DNA from: Limnohabitans planktonicus II-D5
GTDB taxonomy: Bacteria > Pseudomonadota > Gammaproteobacteria > Burkholderiales > Burkholderiaceae_C
DNA: 64,000 bases
Assembly (NCBI RefSeq): GCF_001270065.2
Contig: NZ_LFYT02000009.1
Coordinates: forward strand, 62,001-126,000
Reading direction: 5' to 3'
A program made the translations under genes and the position numbers. Below are positions 24,081 through 31,620 of the stretch, piece after piece. The notes beneath the pieces were generated by a model that did not search any database, had not been told where the DNA came from, and saw only the letters and a list, made by a program, of their open reading frames with translations. Every line of letters begins with the position of its first letter. Positions within the stretch are counted from its first letter, which is position 1.

Positions 24081-24833
24081 ATGTATTCCCCATCGACCCC
24101 GTCAGTCCCGAACAAGCTCCCCATGAATTCAACGCCCCCTCATGCCCGAGGCTCGACTTTCAAAAACATGGATGTGGATCACCTGTCCCTGACCTGGTCA
24201 GAAAACTCGGCTTTAAGGCAGCGCACGGCCACCGCACTGCAAGGCATCGGCGTGCTGCGCCATTGGCAAGAGGGGCAAGTGGTGCTCAGCCGGGGGCAGT
24301 CCATCTCGACCGCCCTGCTGCTCATGAAAGGCCGCTTGCGCGTGAGCGTGACCACACCCGAGGGCGAAGAACAACTGCTGCGCTGGATGCTGCCCGGCGA
24401 GATTTCAGGCTTGAGTTCGGTGTTTGCAGAAACCACTTACCCGGCTGATCTGGTCTCGGCCGGCCCCAGCCAGGTGCTGCACATTGAGCGGGCCAGGCTG
24501 CTGGATCTGATCAGCCAGGACGCCAGCGTGGCGGTGGACCTGCTGCGCATTTTGGGTTTGCGCATCAACCAGTTGTTTGACACCTTGGCCGACCAGGGCA
24601 TGCACACGCTGGAACAACGCGTGTGGGCCACACTGGAGCGCATTGCCAAATTCAACAGCGTGCAAGTGGCCGACGGCGTGCAGCTGCGCGTGAGCCAATC
24701 TGACTTGGCGCAGGCCGCCATGGCCTCGCGCCAACGCGTCAACCAACAGCTGCAACGCTTTCAGGACAAAGGACTGATCCGGCTGGGCTACCGCAACATC
24801 GTGCTGCTGCGGCCCGCCAGCCACGGGGCTTGA
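24081..24833 (+). CDS. Crp/Fnr-family transcriptional regulator
   Basis: A 250-residue regulator with a cyclic-nucleotide-binding-fold sensor domain (about 55–150; LLLMKGRLRVSVTTPEGEEQ, LPGEISGL), a dimer helix (about 155–190) and a winged helix (195–245; VSQSDLAQAAMASRQRVNQQL). It contains no cysteine at all, so it cannot hold an FNR-type iron–sulfur cluster. Its recognition helix (SRQRVNQ) is closer to CRP (SRETVGR) than to FNR. The ATG at 24081 is used; later ATGs at 24123 and 24168 are possible but lack ribosome sites. It is divergent from the microcompartment operon and is its probable regulator. Confidence 0.85.
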   Translation: MYSPSTPSVPNKLPMNSTPPHARGSTFKNMDVDHLSLTWSENSALRQRTATALQGIGVLRHWQEGQVVLSRGQSISTALLLMKGRLRVSVTTPEGEEQLLRWMLPGEISGLSSVFAETTYPADLVSAGPSQVLHIERARLLDLISQDASVAVDLLRILGLRINQLFDTLADQGMHTLEQRVWATLERIAKFNSVQVADGVQLRVSQSDLAQAAMASRQRVNQQLQRFQDKGLIRLGYRNIVLLRPASHGA

Positions 24834-25682
24834 TCAGTAGGTGTAAACACCCTGCCCGGTCTTGCGACCCAGGCGGCCTGCGGCCACCATTTCCTTGAGC
24901 AGCGGGCTGGGGCGGTATTTGCTGTCGCCGTACTCCTTGAGGTAGACCTCCATCACGGCCAGGCACACATCCAGACCGATCATGTCGGCCAGTGCCAGTG
25001 GGCCGATGGGCTGGTTGCAGCCGAGCTTCATGCCCGCGTCAATGGCTTCGGCCTCGGCCAGGCCTTCTCCGAGCACAAAAAAGGCTTCGTTGATCATGGG
25101 CACCAGGATGCGGTTGACCACAAAGCCGGGCGCGTTTTTCACGGTGATGGGCGTCTTGCCCAGCGCCAGCGCCAGCTCGTGCACTGCGTCGTGGGTGGCG
25201 TCGCTGGTTTGCAGGCCACGGATGATTTCGACCAGCGCCATCATGGGCACGGGGTTGAAAAAGTGCATGCCAATGAACCGGTCCGCACGCTGCGTGGCGG
25301 CGGCCAGTTGCGTGATCGAGATCGACGAGGTGTTGGATGCGATCAGCACGTTGGGGGCCAGCATGCCGTCGAGCTGCTTCAAGATCTTGACTTTGAGTTC
25401 GTGGTTTTCGGTGGCGGCTTCGATCACCAGCTGCGCGCCCTTGAGGTCGTCGTAATTGCTGGAGCCCTGGATGCGGGCCAGCGCAGCGGCCTTGTCGGCC
25501 TCGCTGATCTTTTCTTTCTTGACCAGACGGTCCAGGCTGCTCGCCACGGTGGCCACGCCTTTGGCCACGGCCGCGTCCGAAATGTCGACCATCACCACTT
25601 GGATGCCCGAAACGGCGCACGCCTGTGCAATGCCATTGCCCATGGTGCCTGCGCCAATGATGCCTACGGTCTGGATGCTCAT
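24834..25682 (-). CDS. 3-hydroxybutyryl-CoA dehydrogenase
   Basis: A 282-residue NAD(P)-dependent 3-hydroxyacyl-CoA dehydrogenase that interconverts 3-hydroxybutyryl-CoA and acetoacetyl-CoA. The Rossmann motif is GIIGAGTMGNGIAQ near the N-terminus; SSxS-type ASNTSSISI, the catalytic HFFNPVPMM and KNAPGFVVNRI follow, and the C-terminal helical domain begins about residue 185 and includes GPLALADMIGLD. The ATG at 25682 starts MSIQTVGII. Its stop abuts that of the regulator on the other strand. It may serve general fatty-acid or PHB metabolism; a link to the acyl-CoA made in the microcompartment is speculative. Confidence 0.92.
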   Translation of the reverse strand: MSIQTVGIIGAGTMGNGIAQACAVSGIQVVMVDISDAAVAKGVATVASSLDRLVKKEKISEADKAAALARIQGSSNYDDLKGAQLVIEAATENHELKVKILKQLDGMLAPNVLIASNTSSISITQLAAATQRADRFIGMHFFNPVPMMALVEIIRGLQTSDATHDAVHELALALGKTPITVKNAPGFVVNRILVPMINEAFFVLGEGLAEAEAIDAGMKLGCNQPIGPLALADMIGLDVCLAVMEVYLKEYGDSKYRPSPLLKEMVAAGRLGRKTGQGVYTY

Positions 25683-25912
25683 GTTCTTTCCTTGAAATGC
25701 CAATAAAACGGAGAAAAGCGGCATCTTAGCGGCCCGATCCGAATGAATTACTGACAACAGGCGCCATGGGGATGAACGCCACCGCAAAGATTGACAGCGA
25801 CACCGCATCCACCAGCCCTGCGATACAACAGCTGCCAACCATCACCCTGACGATTTGGTAGCCTTTGCAATTACATTCAGAAACCGCCCACCCCACACAC
25901 CAAACACCGCAC

Positions 25913-26866
25913 ATGCGAATGACACAACACCCCACATGGATGGCGCATGGCCTGCGCCTTTTGCTCAGCTTGACGGTGGCGCTGCCCTGCCTGAACGCTG
26001 TGCATGCCCAAAGCACAGCCAACGCCCAAGCTGCCGCATCCACTGCTGCGTCCGCAGCCAGCGCACCCGGGCTGACACAAGCGCAAGTCAAAGCCCAATA
26101 TGAAAACTGCCCCAGCGGGCACTACACCGGGCCACGCCCGGGCAAAGCCCGCTACACCAAAGACCCCTGGCTGTGGGTGGTGACGCCGGAGTTTGCGCGC
26201 AAGTTCTGCATGCCGCCGGAGTTTGTGAGCAGCGAACTGCAAGGGGCCGAAGCCATTGCCTACAAGATGGTGCAAAACCAGGACGAAGAGGTGTGTGGCT
26301 GGGGCGACAACCCCGATGTGTGCCGACGCGCCAGCGAGCACCGCTTTGAGATTTATTACAAGAACGGGACGATTCCGAAAGATATTGACGCTCCATATTT
26401 TCATGCGGCCAGAACGCCGTCTACAAAATTACTTGCTTCGAGCGACGCGCAGTGGCAATTCAAGATGAAAAGTTTGAAGAAAAAACCCCGCATCGGAGCC
26501 CTAGGGGTTTTTGAATCTCAGCAGTTTGGCCTGCAATCGGTCAAGGGAGGCAAGATCGCGTGGCCGCTGGGCACACTGGCGCAAGAGGTGTATTACGAAG
26601 AAGCATTCGAAGGCATCGACTACCTGGCCGTCGAAGGCGCCTCCGGTTTCAGCCGTCTGGAAGGCTGGCGCAAATCAGGGGCCAAGCAGATGGTGATCAC
26701 TGCACAAAAGCTGAATGACCCCCGTAAATATTCCCAAACACCGATGAACGAGTTTGCGCTCGTCATCACATTACCTACTCGCTTGTCTGAACGGCTGATT
26801 CAAAACGATCAGGCCAAGGGGCTGGACCTGCAAGGGCTGGCACGCGAAGCGCTCAAGTTGCCCTGA
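25913..26866 (+). CDS. Secreted protein of unknown function, copy A of a tandem pair
   Basis: A 317-residue exported protein I do not recognise. A signal peptide ends near NAVHA, followed by a low-complexity Ala/Ser/Thr stretch and then the shared core beginning APGLTQAQVK. The core has four Cys (in ENCPSG, KFCMPP, EEVCGWG, PDVCRRA), enough for two disulfides, and many aromatic residues. It is followed after 73 bp by a close paralogue on the same strand; long stretches are identical at DNA level but the segment around residues 275–300 differs. The start could also be the ATG at 25919. Confidence 0.6.
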   Translation: MRMTQHPTWMAHGLRLLLSLTVALPCLNAVHAQSTANAQAAASTAASAASAPGLTQAQVKAQYENCPSGHYTGPRPGKARYTKDPWLWVVTPEFARKFCMPPEFVSSELQGAEAIAYKMVQNQDEEVCGWGDNPDVCRRASEHRFEIYYKNGTIPKDIDAPYFHAARTPSTKLLASSDAQWQFKMKSLKKKPRIGALGVFESQQFGLQSVKGGKIAWPLGTLAQEVYYEEAFEGIDYLAVEGASGFSRLEGWRKSGAKQMVITAQKLNDPRKYSQTPMNEFALVITLPTRLSERLIQNDQAKGLDLQGLAREALKLP

Positions 26867-26939
26867 TTTTTAAAGACCCACAACACACCAACACACGATG
26901 GGCCAGGCACATGGTCTGCGTGAACACAAGGAACCTTTC

Positions 26940-27902
26940 ATGAGAACAAAGCAGACGCAAAGCCTCTTTTTCCTGGCACAGTGCTTGCGCTCTGTCGTGG
27001 GCATGGGCCTGACGCTGGTGCTGTGTGTGCACTTTGGCGTGAACGCGCAAAGCACGATCACAGTGCAATCACCTGCACCTGTAGTCAGCGCACCCGGGCT
27101 GACACAAGCGCAAGTCAAAACCCAATATGAAAACTGCCCCAGCGGGCACTACACCGGGCCACGCCCGGGCAAAGCCCGCTACACCAAAGACCCCTGGCTG
27201 TGGGTGGTGACGCCGGAGTTTGCGCGCAAGTTCTGCATGCCGCCGGAGTTTGTGAGCAGCGAACTGCAAGGGGCCGAAGCCATTGCTTACAAGATGGTGC
27301 AAAACCAGGATGAGGAGGTGTGCGGCTGGGGCGACAACCCCGATGTATGCCGACGCGCCAGCGAGCATCGCTTTGAGATTTATTACAAGAACAGGACGAT
27401 TCCGAAAGAGCGGGATGTGCCTTATTTTCATGCAGCCAGAACGCCGTCTACAAAATTACTTGCTTCGAGCGACGCGCAGTGGCAATTCAAGATGAAAAGT
27501 TTGAAGAAAAAACCCCGCATCGGAGCCCTAGGCGTTTTCGAGTCACAACAGTTTGGCCTGCAATCGGTCAAGGACGGCAAGATCGCCTGGCCTCTGGGCA
27601 CACTGGCGCAAGAGGTGTATTACGAAGAGGTTTTTGAAGGCATCGACTACCTGGCCGTCGAAGGCGCCTCAGGCTTCAGTCGTCTGGAAGGCTGGCGCAA
27701 ATCAGGGGCCAAGCAGATGGTGATCACGGTCCGTAACCCGGCGGCCAAGGATGAGCGCCGTCGCTCATGGGAAATGCCGCTGTCCGAATTTCCACTTGTC
27801 ATCGCCATACCCCCCCGCTTGTCTGAGCGCCTGATTCAGAACGATCAGGCCAAGGGGCTGGACCTGCAAGGGCTGGCACGCGAAGCGCTCAAGCGGCCCT
27901 GA
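26940..27902 (+). CDS. Secreted protein of unknown function, copy B of a tandem pair
   Basis: A 320-residue exported protein, paralogue of the gene just upstream. It has its own signal peptide (ending FGVNAQS) and the same four-Cys core. The ATG at 26940 has an AAGGAA ribosome site. Compared with copy A the signal region and one C-terminal segment (VRNPAAKDERRRSWEMPLSE) have diverged strongly, while the core from about 27092 to 27378 is nearly identical in DNA. This pattern suggests recent duplication or gene conversion of the core. Function unknown. Confidence 0.62.
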   Translation: MRTKQTQSLFFLAQCLRSVVGMGLTLVLCVHFGVNAQSTITVQSPAPVVSAPGLTQAQVKTQYENCPSGHYTGPRPGKARYTKDPWLWVVTPEFARKFCMPPEFVSSELQGAEAIAYKMVQNQDEEVCGWGDNPDVCRRASEHRFEIYYKNRTIPKERDVPYFHAARTPSTKLLASSDAQWQFKMKSLKKKPRIGALGVFESQQFGLQSVKDGKIAWPLGTLAQEVYYEEVFEGIDYLAVEGASGFSRLEGWRKSGAKQMVITVRNPAAKDERRRSWEMPLSEFPLVIAIPPRLSERLIQNDQAKGLDLQGLAREALKRP

Positions 27903-27988
27903 CCCCATGCTTGAGCGGGTCGACCCGCCCCGGAAACACCGCCTGCCCCGGATTTGTCATGCGATGATTCACGCCTGATTGGCGCCCC

Positions 27989-29236
27989 ATGAACATCCTT
28001 TTCGTCCACCAGAACTTTCCCGGCCAGTTCAAGCACCTGGCCCCGGCCTTGGTGCGGCAAGGCAACCGCGTGGTGGCGCTGCACATCAATGCCTGCCCAC
28101 CCGTACCCGGCGTGCAGCTGGTGCGCTACCCCGTTTCTGGCCAGCCCGCACAAGGCACACACCGCTGGCTGGCTGATCTGGAAGTCAAAACCCTGCGGGC
28201 CGAAGCCGCCTACCGCGCCGCCCGCCAGCTCCAGCAGGACGGCTTCACGCCCGACGTGATCGTGGCCCACCCCGCCTGGGGCGAGAGCCTGCTTTTGTCG
28301 CAAGTCTGGCCAGCGGCGCGCATCGGCATCTATTGCGAGTTTTTCTACCACGCTCAGGGGGCCGACGTGGGCTTTGACCCCGAGTTCCCCGGCGCAGACC
28401 CCGACGAGGGCTGCCGCCTGCAAATGAAAAACGCCAATTACGAGCTGCACTTTGCGCGTGCGCACGCGGGCATCGCGCCCACACACTGGCAGGCCTCGCT
28501 GTTCCCCGAGCCGTTTGCGTCGCGCATCGTGGTCATCCACGACGGCATCCGCACCGACCTGGTCCGCCCCAACCCCGAAGCGAAGTTGCAGCTGCAAACC
28601 GCGCAAGGGCCGATCGTGCTGGGCCAGAGCGACGAAGTCATCACCTTCGTCAACCGCAACCTGGAGCCCTACCGCGGCTACCACCAGTTCATGCGGGCGC
28701 TGCCTGCGCTGCAAAAAGCCAGGCCCCAAGCCCGCGTGGTCATCATCGGTGGCAGCGAGGTCAGCTACGGCGCCGCGCCGCCGCCCGGCCCCGACGGCAA
28801 AGCCCAAACGTGGCGCGAAATATTTCTGAACGAAGTCAAAGGCGATCTGGACCTGTCACGCGTGCACTTTGTGGGCAAAGTGCCCTATGCCGACTTCTTG
28901 CGCGTGCTGCAGGTGTCCACCGTGCACGTGTACCTGACCTACCCCTTTGTGCTCAGCTGGAGCCTGCTCGAAGCCATGAGCGCAGGCTGCGCCATCGTGG
29001 CCAGCGACACCGCCCCGGTGCGCGAAGCGATTCGCCACGGCGAGACCGGGCAGCTGGTGGACTTTTTTGATCCGGCGGCGCTGGCAGAGCAGGTAGCGGC
29101 CTTGTGCGAAAACCCCACAGAGCGGGCACGGTTGGGCGCGCAGGCGCGGGCGTTTGCGGTAGCGCAATACGATCTGGAGACGCGGTGTTTGCCGAGGCAG
29201 ATGGCGTGGGTGCAAGGGTTGGCGGGGGCTTATTGA
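27989..29236 (+). CDS. Family-4-type glycosyltransferase
   Basis: A 415-residue GT-B fold glycosyltransferase. The N-terminal half starts MNILFVHQNFPGQFKHLAP; the C-terminal half shows VNRNLEPYRGYHQFMRALP, VHFVGKVPYADFLRVLQ, and the donor-binding segment SWSLLEAMSAGCAIVASDTAPVRE with the E-x7-E pattern. It probably adds a sugar from a nucleotide donor to a surface polysaccharide or lipid. No other polysaccharide genes adjoin it, so the acceptor is unknown. The accessory toxin–antitoxin region begins right after its stop. Confidence 0.85.
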   Translation: MNILFVHQNFPGQFKHLAPALVRQGNRVVALHINACPPVPGVQLVRYPVSGQPAQGTHRWLADLEVKTLRAEAAYRAARQLQQDGFTPDVIVAHPAWGESLLLSQVWPAARIGIYCEFFYHAQGADVGFDPEFPGADPDEGCRLQMKNANYELHFARAHAGIAPTHWQASLFPEPFASRIVVIHDGIRTDLVRPNPEAKLQLQTAQGPIVLGQSDEVITFVNRNLEPYRGYHQFMRALPALQKARPQARVVIIGGSEVSYGAAPPPGPDGKAQTWREIFLNEVKGDLDLSRVHFVGKVPYADFLRVLQVSTVHVYLTYPFVLSWSLLEAMSAGCAIVASDTAPVREAIRHGETGQLVDFFDPAALAEQVAALCENPTERARLGAQARAFAVAQYDLETRCLPRQMAWVQGLAGAY

Positions 29237-29269
29237 TCCGGCCTGCGGAAGTTTGCATTGCTGCTTCCA

Positions 29270-29551
29270 ACTCGCACCTTGTGGGAGCCAGCCCTGCTGG
29301 CGATAGGACGCCTGCGGACCACAGGCTTTTTTGCTTGCAGAGCAAGCTGGACTTCTCGCTGGTGTTGACCCGTTACGGCCTGGAGTTGCCAGAGCGGCTG
29401 CACGCCTTGAATGTCAAGACTCAGGTGATCGTGATGTTGAGCCGTGTAGGCCGCGCTTTGACGAATGACAGCATCGGTCGGGGTGCCGTCGCATTGATGA
29501 GCAAACCATTCAACATCGAAGAGCTGATGAGCGAAATGGACCGGGTGATGG
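29270..29551. repeat. 282-bp direct repeat, left copy, flanking the AbiE module
   Basis: It matches 31242–31523 without gaps, with about 10 mismatches (about 96% identity). It begins with part of a TTGTGGGAGC-type palindrome and continues into a response-regulator-like fragment. The two copies enclose the AbiE-type toxin–antitoxin genes. Confidence 0.92.
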
Positions 29552-29592
29552 GGATTTTCGTCAGCAACCAACACGTTCAGAATTCACATTGA
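29341..29592 (+). pseudogene. Response-regulator receiver-domain C-terminal fragment (left copy)
   Basis: The frame reads TQVIVMLSRVGRALTND, GAVALMSKPFNIEELMSEMD and RVM. The last third of a receiver domain looks like this: a hydrophobic strand, then the conserved Lys-Pro-Phe and a final helix. The phosphoacceptor Asp and the rest of the domain are missing, and the frame begins inside a palindromic repeat. It is therefore a broken fragment, copied again at 31313. It overlaps the end of the AbiEii-like gene on the other strand by 9 bp. Confidence 0.55.
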
Positions 29593-30528
29593 ATCCAGGT
29601 GCTTTTCAATTCGAGCCAGCAGTTGATCGAAATCCGGCTGGCCTTGGTAGTAAAGGGCTGAAGATTTTCGATATTCCCGTGCAAAAAGATCCCGCTGTTC
29701 GGGATCTCTCAGTGTGAAGGCGGGATTGCAGGCGATCACCAATTCATCGCCGGATCGAAAGCGTTGCACTTTGCGTTCCTGGTATGCAGGCTTCTTCATG
29801 AACGCTTGGACTTCCGGCAGATCGAGCAAGCAGTACACATCGTAGTAATGCCGCAGAAAGTTGGCTGGAAACTGCCGGGCCTCGGCCAGTCGGCGGTACT
29901 TGGTTGAGAGGGTCTGGAGCTTCTCGACGAAGGTATGTGTCGGTGCGTAACAGGGGACATTCACTGCGCGGTTGTCCGACACCTGAACGCCTCGGTTCAT
30001 GGCGAAATCCAAGGCCCATGAAGAGATGGTGACAAGGCGATTGGGCGCTGTATCGTCAAACCCCAACTCCAGCAAGATACCGTCTTTGACGCCAACCAGG
30101 GCGGCGGCTCGGGGTAAGTAAGACAGGCGAATGCCTGCGCTGCGCATTTTGTCGTCATCGAAGAATGTATCCCGTTCCACGCTGTCGATGCCGGGAATAC
30201 GGATGCGCCTGGCCAGTTCGTCGTAATACGCCTGCCGAGAGGCGATGTGGACCGGTTTGTCCTGGTTGCGACCGATTTTCACGTCCATGTCGGTCGGTGG
30301 CTCGATGCGGATGTCGATGTCTTCCGAGAACCTGTGGATCACCCCGAAGCCCTTGGACAAGGACGTGCCGCCCTTCAACTCGAACACAAAGCCTTGAGCT
30401 TGCAGCCCCCACAGGCTGTGCATGATCCAGTAATCCTTTTCAACCAGCAAGGGATCGAGCCCACGGTCATTCGCCACGATGGAGAGCAATTGGACGAAAT
30501 CGCTGCGTTGGTGCAAAAACTCAGCCAC
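29584..30528 (-). CDS. AbiEii-like nucleotidyltransferase toxin
   Basis: A 314-residue type IV toxin of the AbiEii/AbiGii family. The nucleotidyltransferase core is LKGGTSLSKGF (residues 51–61) followed by RFSEDIDIRI with Asp70 and Asp72 as metal ligands. Family members modify tRNA or other RNA ends and cause growth arrest, as in abortive phage infection. The start is a GTG at 30528, overlapping the antitoxin stop by 8 bp, so translation is coupled with antitoxin first. The module lies between two 282-bp direct repeats. Confidence 0.88.
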   Translation of the reverse strand: MAEFLHQRSDFVQLLSIVANDRGLDPLLVEKDYWIMHSLWGLQAQGFVFELKGGTSLSKGFGVIHRFSEDIDIRIEPPTDMDVKIGRNQDKPVHIASRQAYYDELARRIRIPGIDSVERDTFFDDDKMRSAGIRLSYLPRAAALVGVKDGILLELGFDDTAPNRLVTISSWALDFAMNRGVQVSDNRAVNVPCYAPTHTFVEKLQTLSTKYRRLAEARQFPANFLRHYYDVYCLLDLPEVQAFMKKPAYQERKVQRFRSGDELVIACNPAFTLRDPEQRDLFAREYRKSSALYYQGQPDFDQLLARIEKHLDSM

Positions 30529-31132
30529 CGACCCACTCCCGAATGCGTTTGCGTGTGACCATGTTGCCGTAATTGTCTACAGCCGCTTGCAGCTGATCTA
30601 GATCGAAGGAGGACAGCTTGTTGCGAGCCTGGCCAAGCACCCTATCGCGGTCTTCGGCCAGCTCTTCGAGATTGTTGAGCAGGTCAACGTAGAGAAACTC
30701 ACGTGTCAACGTCTTGGGAAAGCGGGGCTTGACCCTGAAGTCGAACTGCCTCTTGCCCAGCTGAAAAACACCATGTCGCTTGTGGTTGTAAACCAGCGTC
30801 CGGTTGTAGAGCTGGGTGGTGCCCAGGCCCACGGCGTTGTAGGACGAGGGCGAAAACACCAGGAATTCCTTGTCACGCAGAAACCCTTTCACCACATCAT
30901 CGTCAGCCGGAGGAAGGGGGCCAAAAGGCGATTGCTGGGGTGCGTGGTAGAGCCCTTGCGCCAGCTTCTGAAGTTTGCCCATTAAAACCAGCTCACGCAG
31001 GTGCCGATCTACAGCATTGCTCACGCGAGCCAGGTCCTCCCGCCGATAGACGTGGCCCGCCTGCAGCGCATCCGCAAGGTGCGCAGCGGCACCCTGCAGG
31101 GACGGTGTGGACAGTAAAGCGTCAGCAGGCAT
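30521..31132 (-). CDS. AbiEi-like antitoxin (DUF6088-type)
   Basis: A 203-residue antitoxin with an N-terminal winged-helix part (about 20–65; VYRREDLARVSNAVDRHLRELV) and a C-terminal domain containing FLVFSPSSYNAVGLG and HGVFQLGKRQFDFR. In type IV systems the antitoxin represses its own operon and neutralises the toxin without a stable complex. The ATG at 31132 is used; an in-frame TTG lies 6 bp earlier. It is directly upstream of and overlaps the AbiEii-like gene. The right-hand direct repeat starts 110 bp upstream. Confidence 0.82.
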   Translation of the reverse strand: MPADALLSTPSLQGAAAHLADALQAGHVYRREDLARVSNAVDRHLRELVLMGKLQKLAQGLYHAPQQSPFGPLPPADDDVVKGFLRDKEFLVFSPSSYNAVGLGTTQLYNRTLVYNHKRHGVFQLGKRQFDFRVKPRFPKTLTREFLYVDLLNNLEELAEDRDRVLGQARNKLSSFDLDQLQAAVDNYGNMVTRKRIREWVGG

Positions 31133-31241
31133 GAACAAATACTCATTGAAATTTCATGCATTTTAGCAACTCAGGCCAGAAAGGTCGCTTGGGCTTTGTA
31201 GCTTTGCTCAAAGCCCCCGCCTGAGACAGGCATGATGCGCG

Positions 31242-31523
31242 ACTCGCACCTTGTGGGAGCCAGCCCTGCTGGCGATAGGACGCCTGCGGACCACAGGCTT
31301 TTTTGCTTGCAGAGCAAGCTGGACTTCTCGCCGGAGTTGACCCGTTACGGCCTGGAGTTACCGGAGCGGCTGCACGCCTTGAATGTCAAGACTCAGGTGA
31401 TCGTGATGTTGGGCCGTGTAGGCCGCGCTCTGATGAATGATTGCATCGGTCCGGGTGCCGTCGCATTGATGAGCAAACCATTCAACATCGAAGAGCTGAT
31501 GAGCGAAATGGACCGGGTGATGG
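31242..31523. repeat. 282-bp direct repeat, right copy, flanking the AbiE module
   Basis: Gap-free match to 29270–29551 at a constant offset of 1972 bp. It lies in the 488-bp space between the AbiEi-like gene and the next toxin–antitoxin pair; otherwise that space has only the receiver fragment and the operator listed separately. Confidence 0.92.
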
Positions 31524-31573
31524 CAGACGCATTGGCATCAATCCCTTCATATAACCTCAATACCGCACAATAA
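31313..31573 (+). pseudogene. Response-regulator receiver-domain C-terminal fragment (right copy)
   Basis: The second copy of the receiver-domain fragment (TQVIVMLGRVGRALMND, then ALMSKPFNIEELMSEMD). It runs beyond the direct repeat into a different C-terminus (ADALASIPSYNLNTAQ) and ends inside the palindrome that controls the next genes. It may be the older copy, since it has a plausible natural end, while the left copy ends in unrelated sequence. Confidence 0.5.
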
Positions 31574-31592
31574 CAAAATAATTGTTATTGTG
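31566..31592. promoter_or_regulatory. Palindromic operator of the second toxin–antitoxin pair
   Basis: Perfect 11-base inverted arms (CACAATAACAA and its complement) with a 5-base AT spacer. The right arm covers the predicted -35 box (31582–31587), so a protein bound here would block transcription. Autoregulation by the winged-helix antitoxin encoded 29 bp downstream is the simplest reading. Confidence 0.75.
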
Positions 31593-31610
31593 CATATTTA
31601 ATGTTAAATT
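31582..31610 (+). promoter_or_regulatory. Sigma-70-type promoter, probably giving a leaderless mRNA
   Basis: TTGTTA, 17 bases, then TAAATT. The -10 box ends only 10 bases before the ATG at 31621, and no ribosome site precedes that ATG, so the transcript would start at or a few bases before the start codon. Confidence 0.6.
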
Positions 31611-31620
31611 ATTCAGCACA

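Noticed and set aside
24081-24833. True FNR oxygen sensor
   Set aside because: The protein has no cysteine at all, so it cannot hold the FNR iron–sulfur cluster.
24834-25682. 3-hydroxybutyryl-CoA dehydrogenase as part of the microcompartment pathway
   Set aside because: It lies beyond the divergent regulator, on its own transcription unit, has no targeting tail and is a common general-metabolism gene.
29104-29592. A complete response-regulator gene after the glycosyltransferase
   Set aside because: The frame begins inside the glycosyltransferase gene and a palindrome. Only the last third of a receiver domain is present, with no phosphoacceptor Asp.
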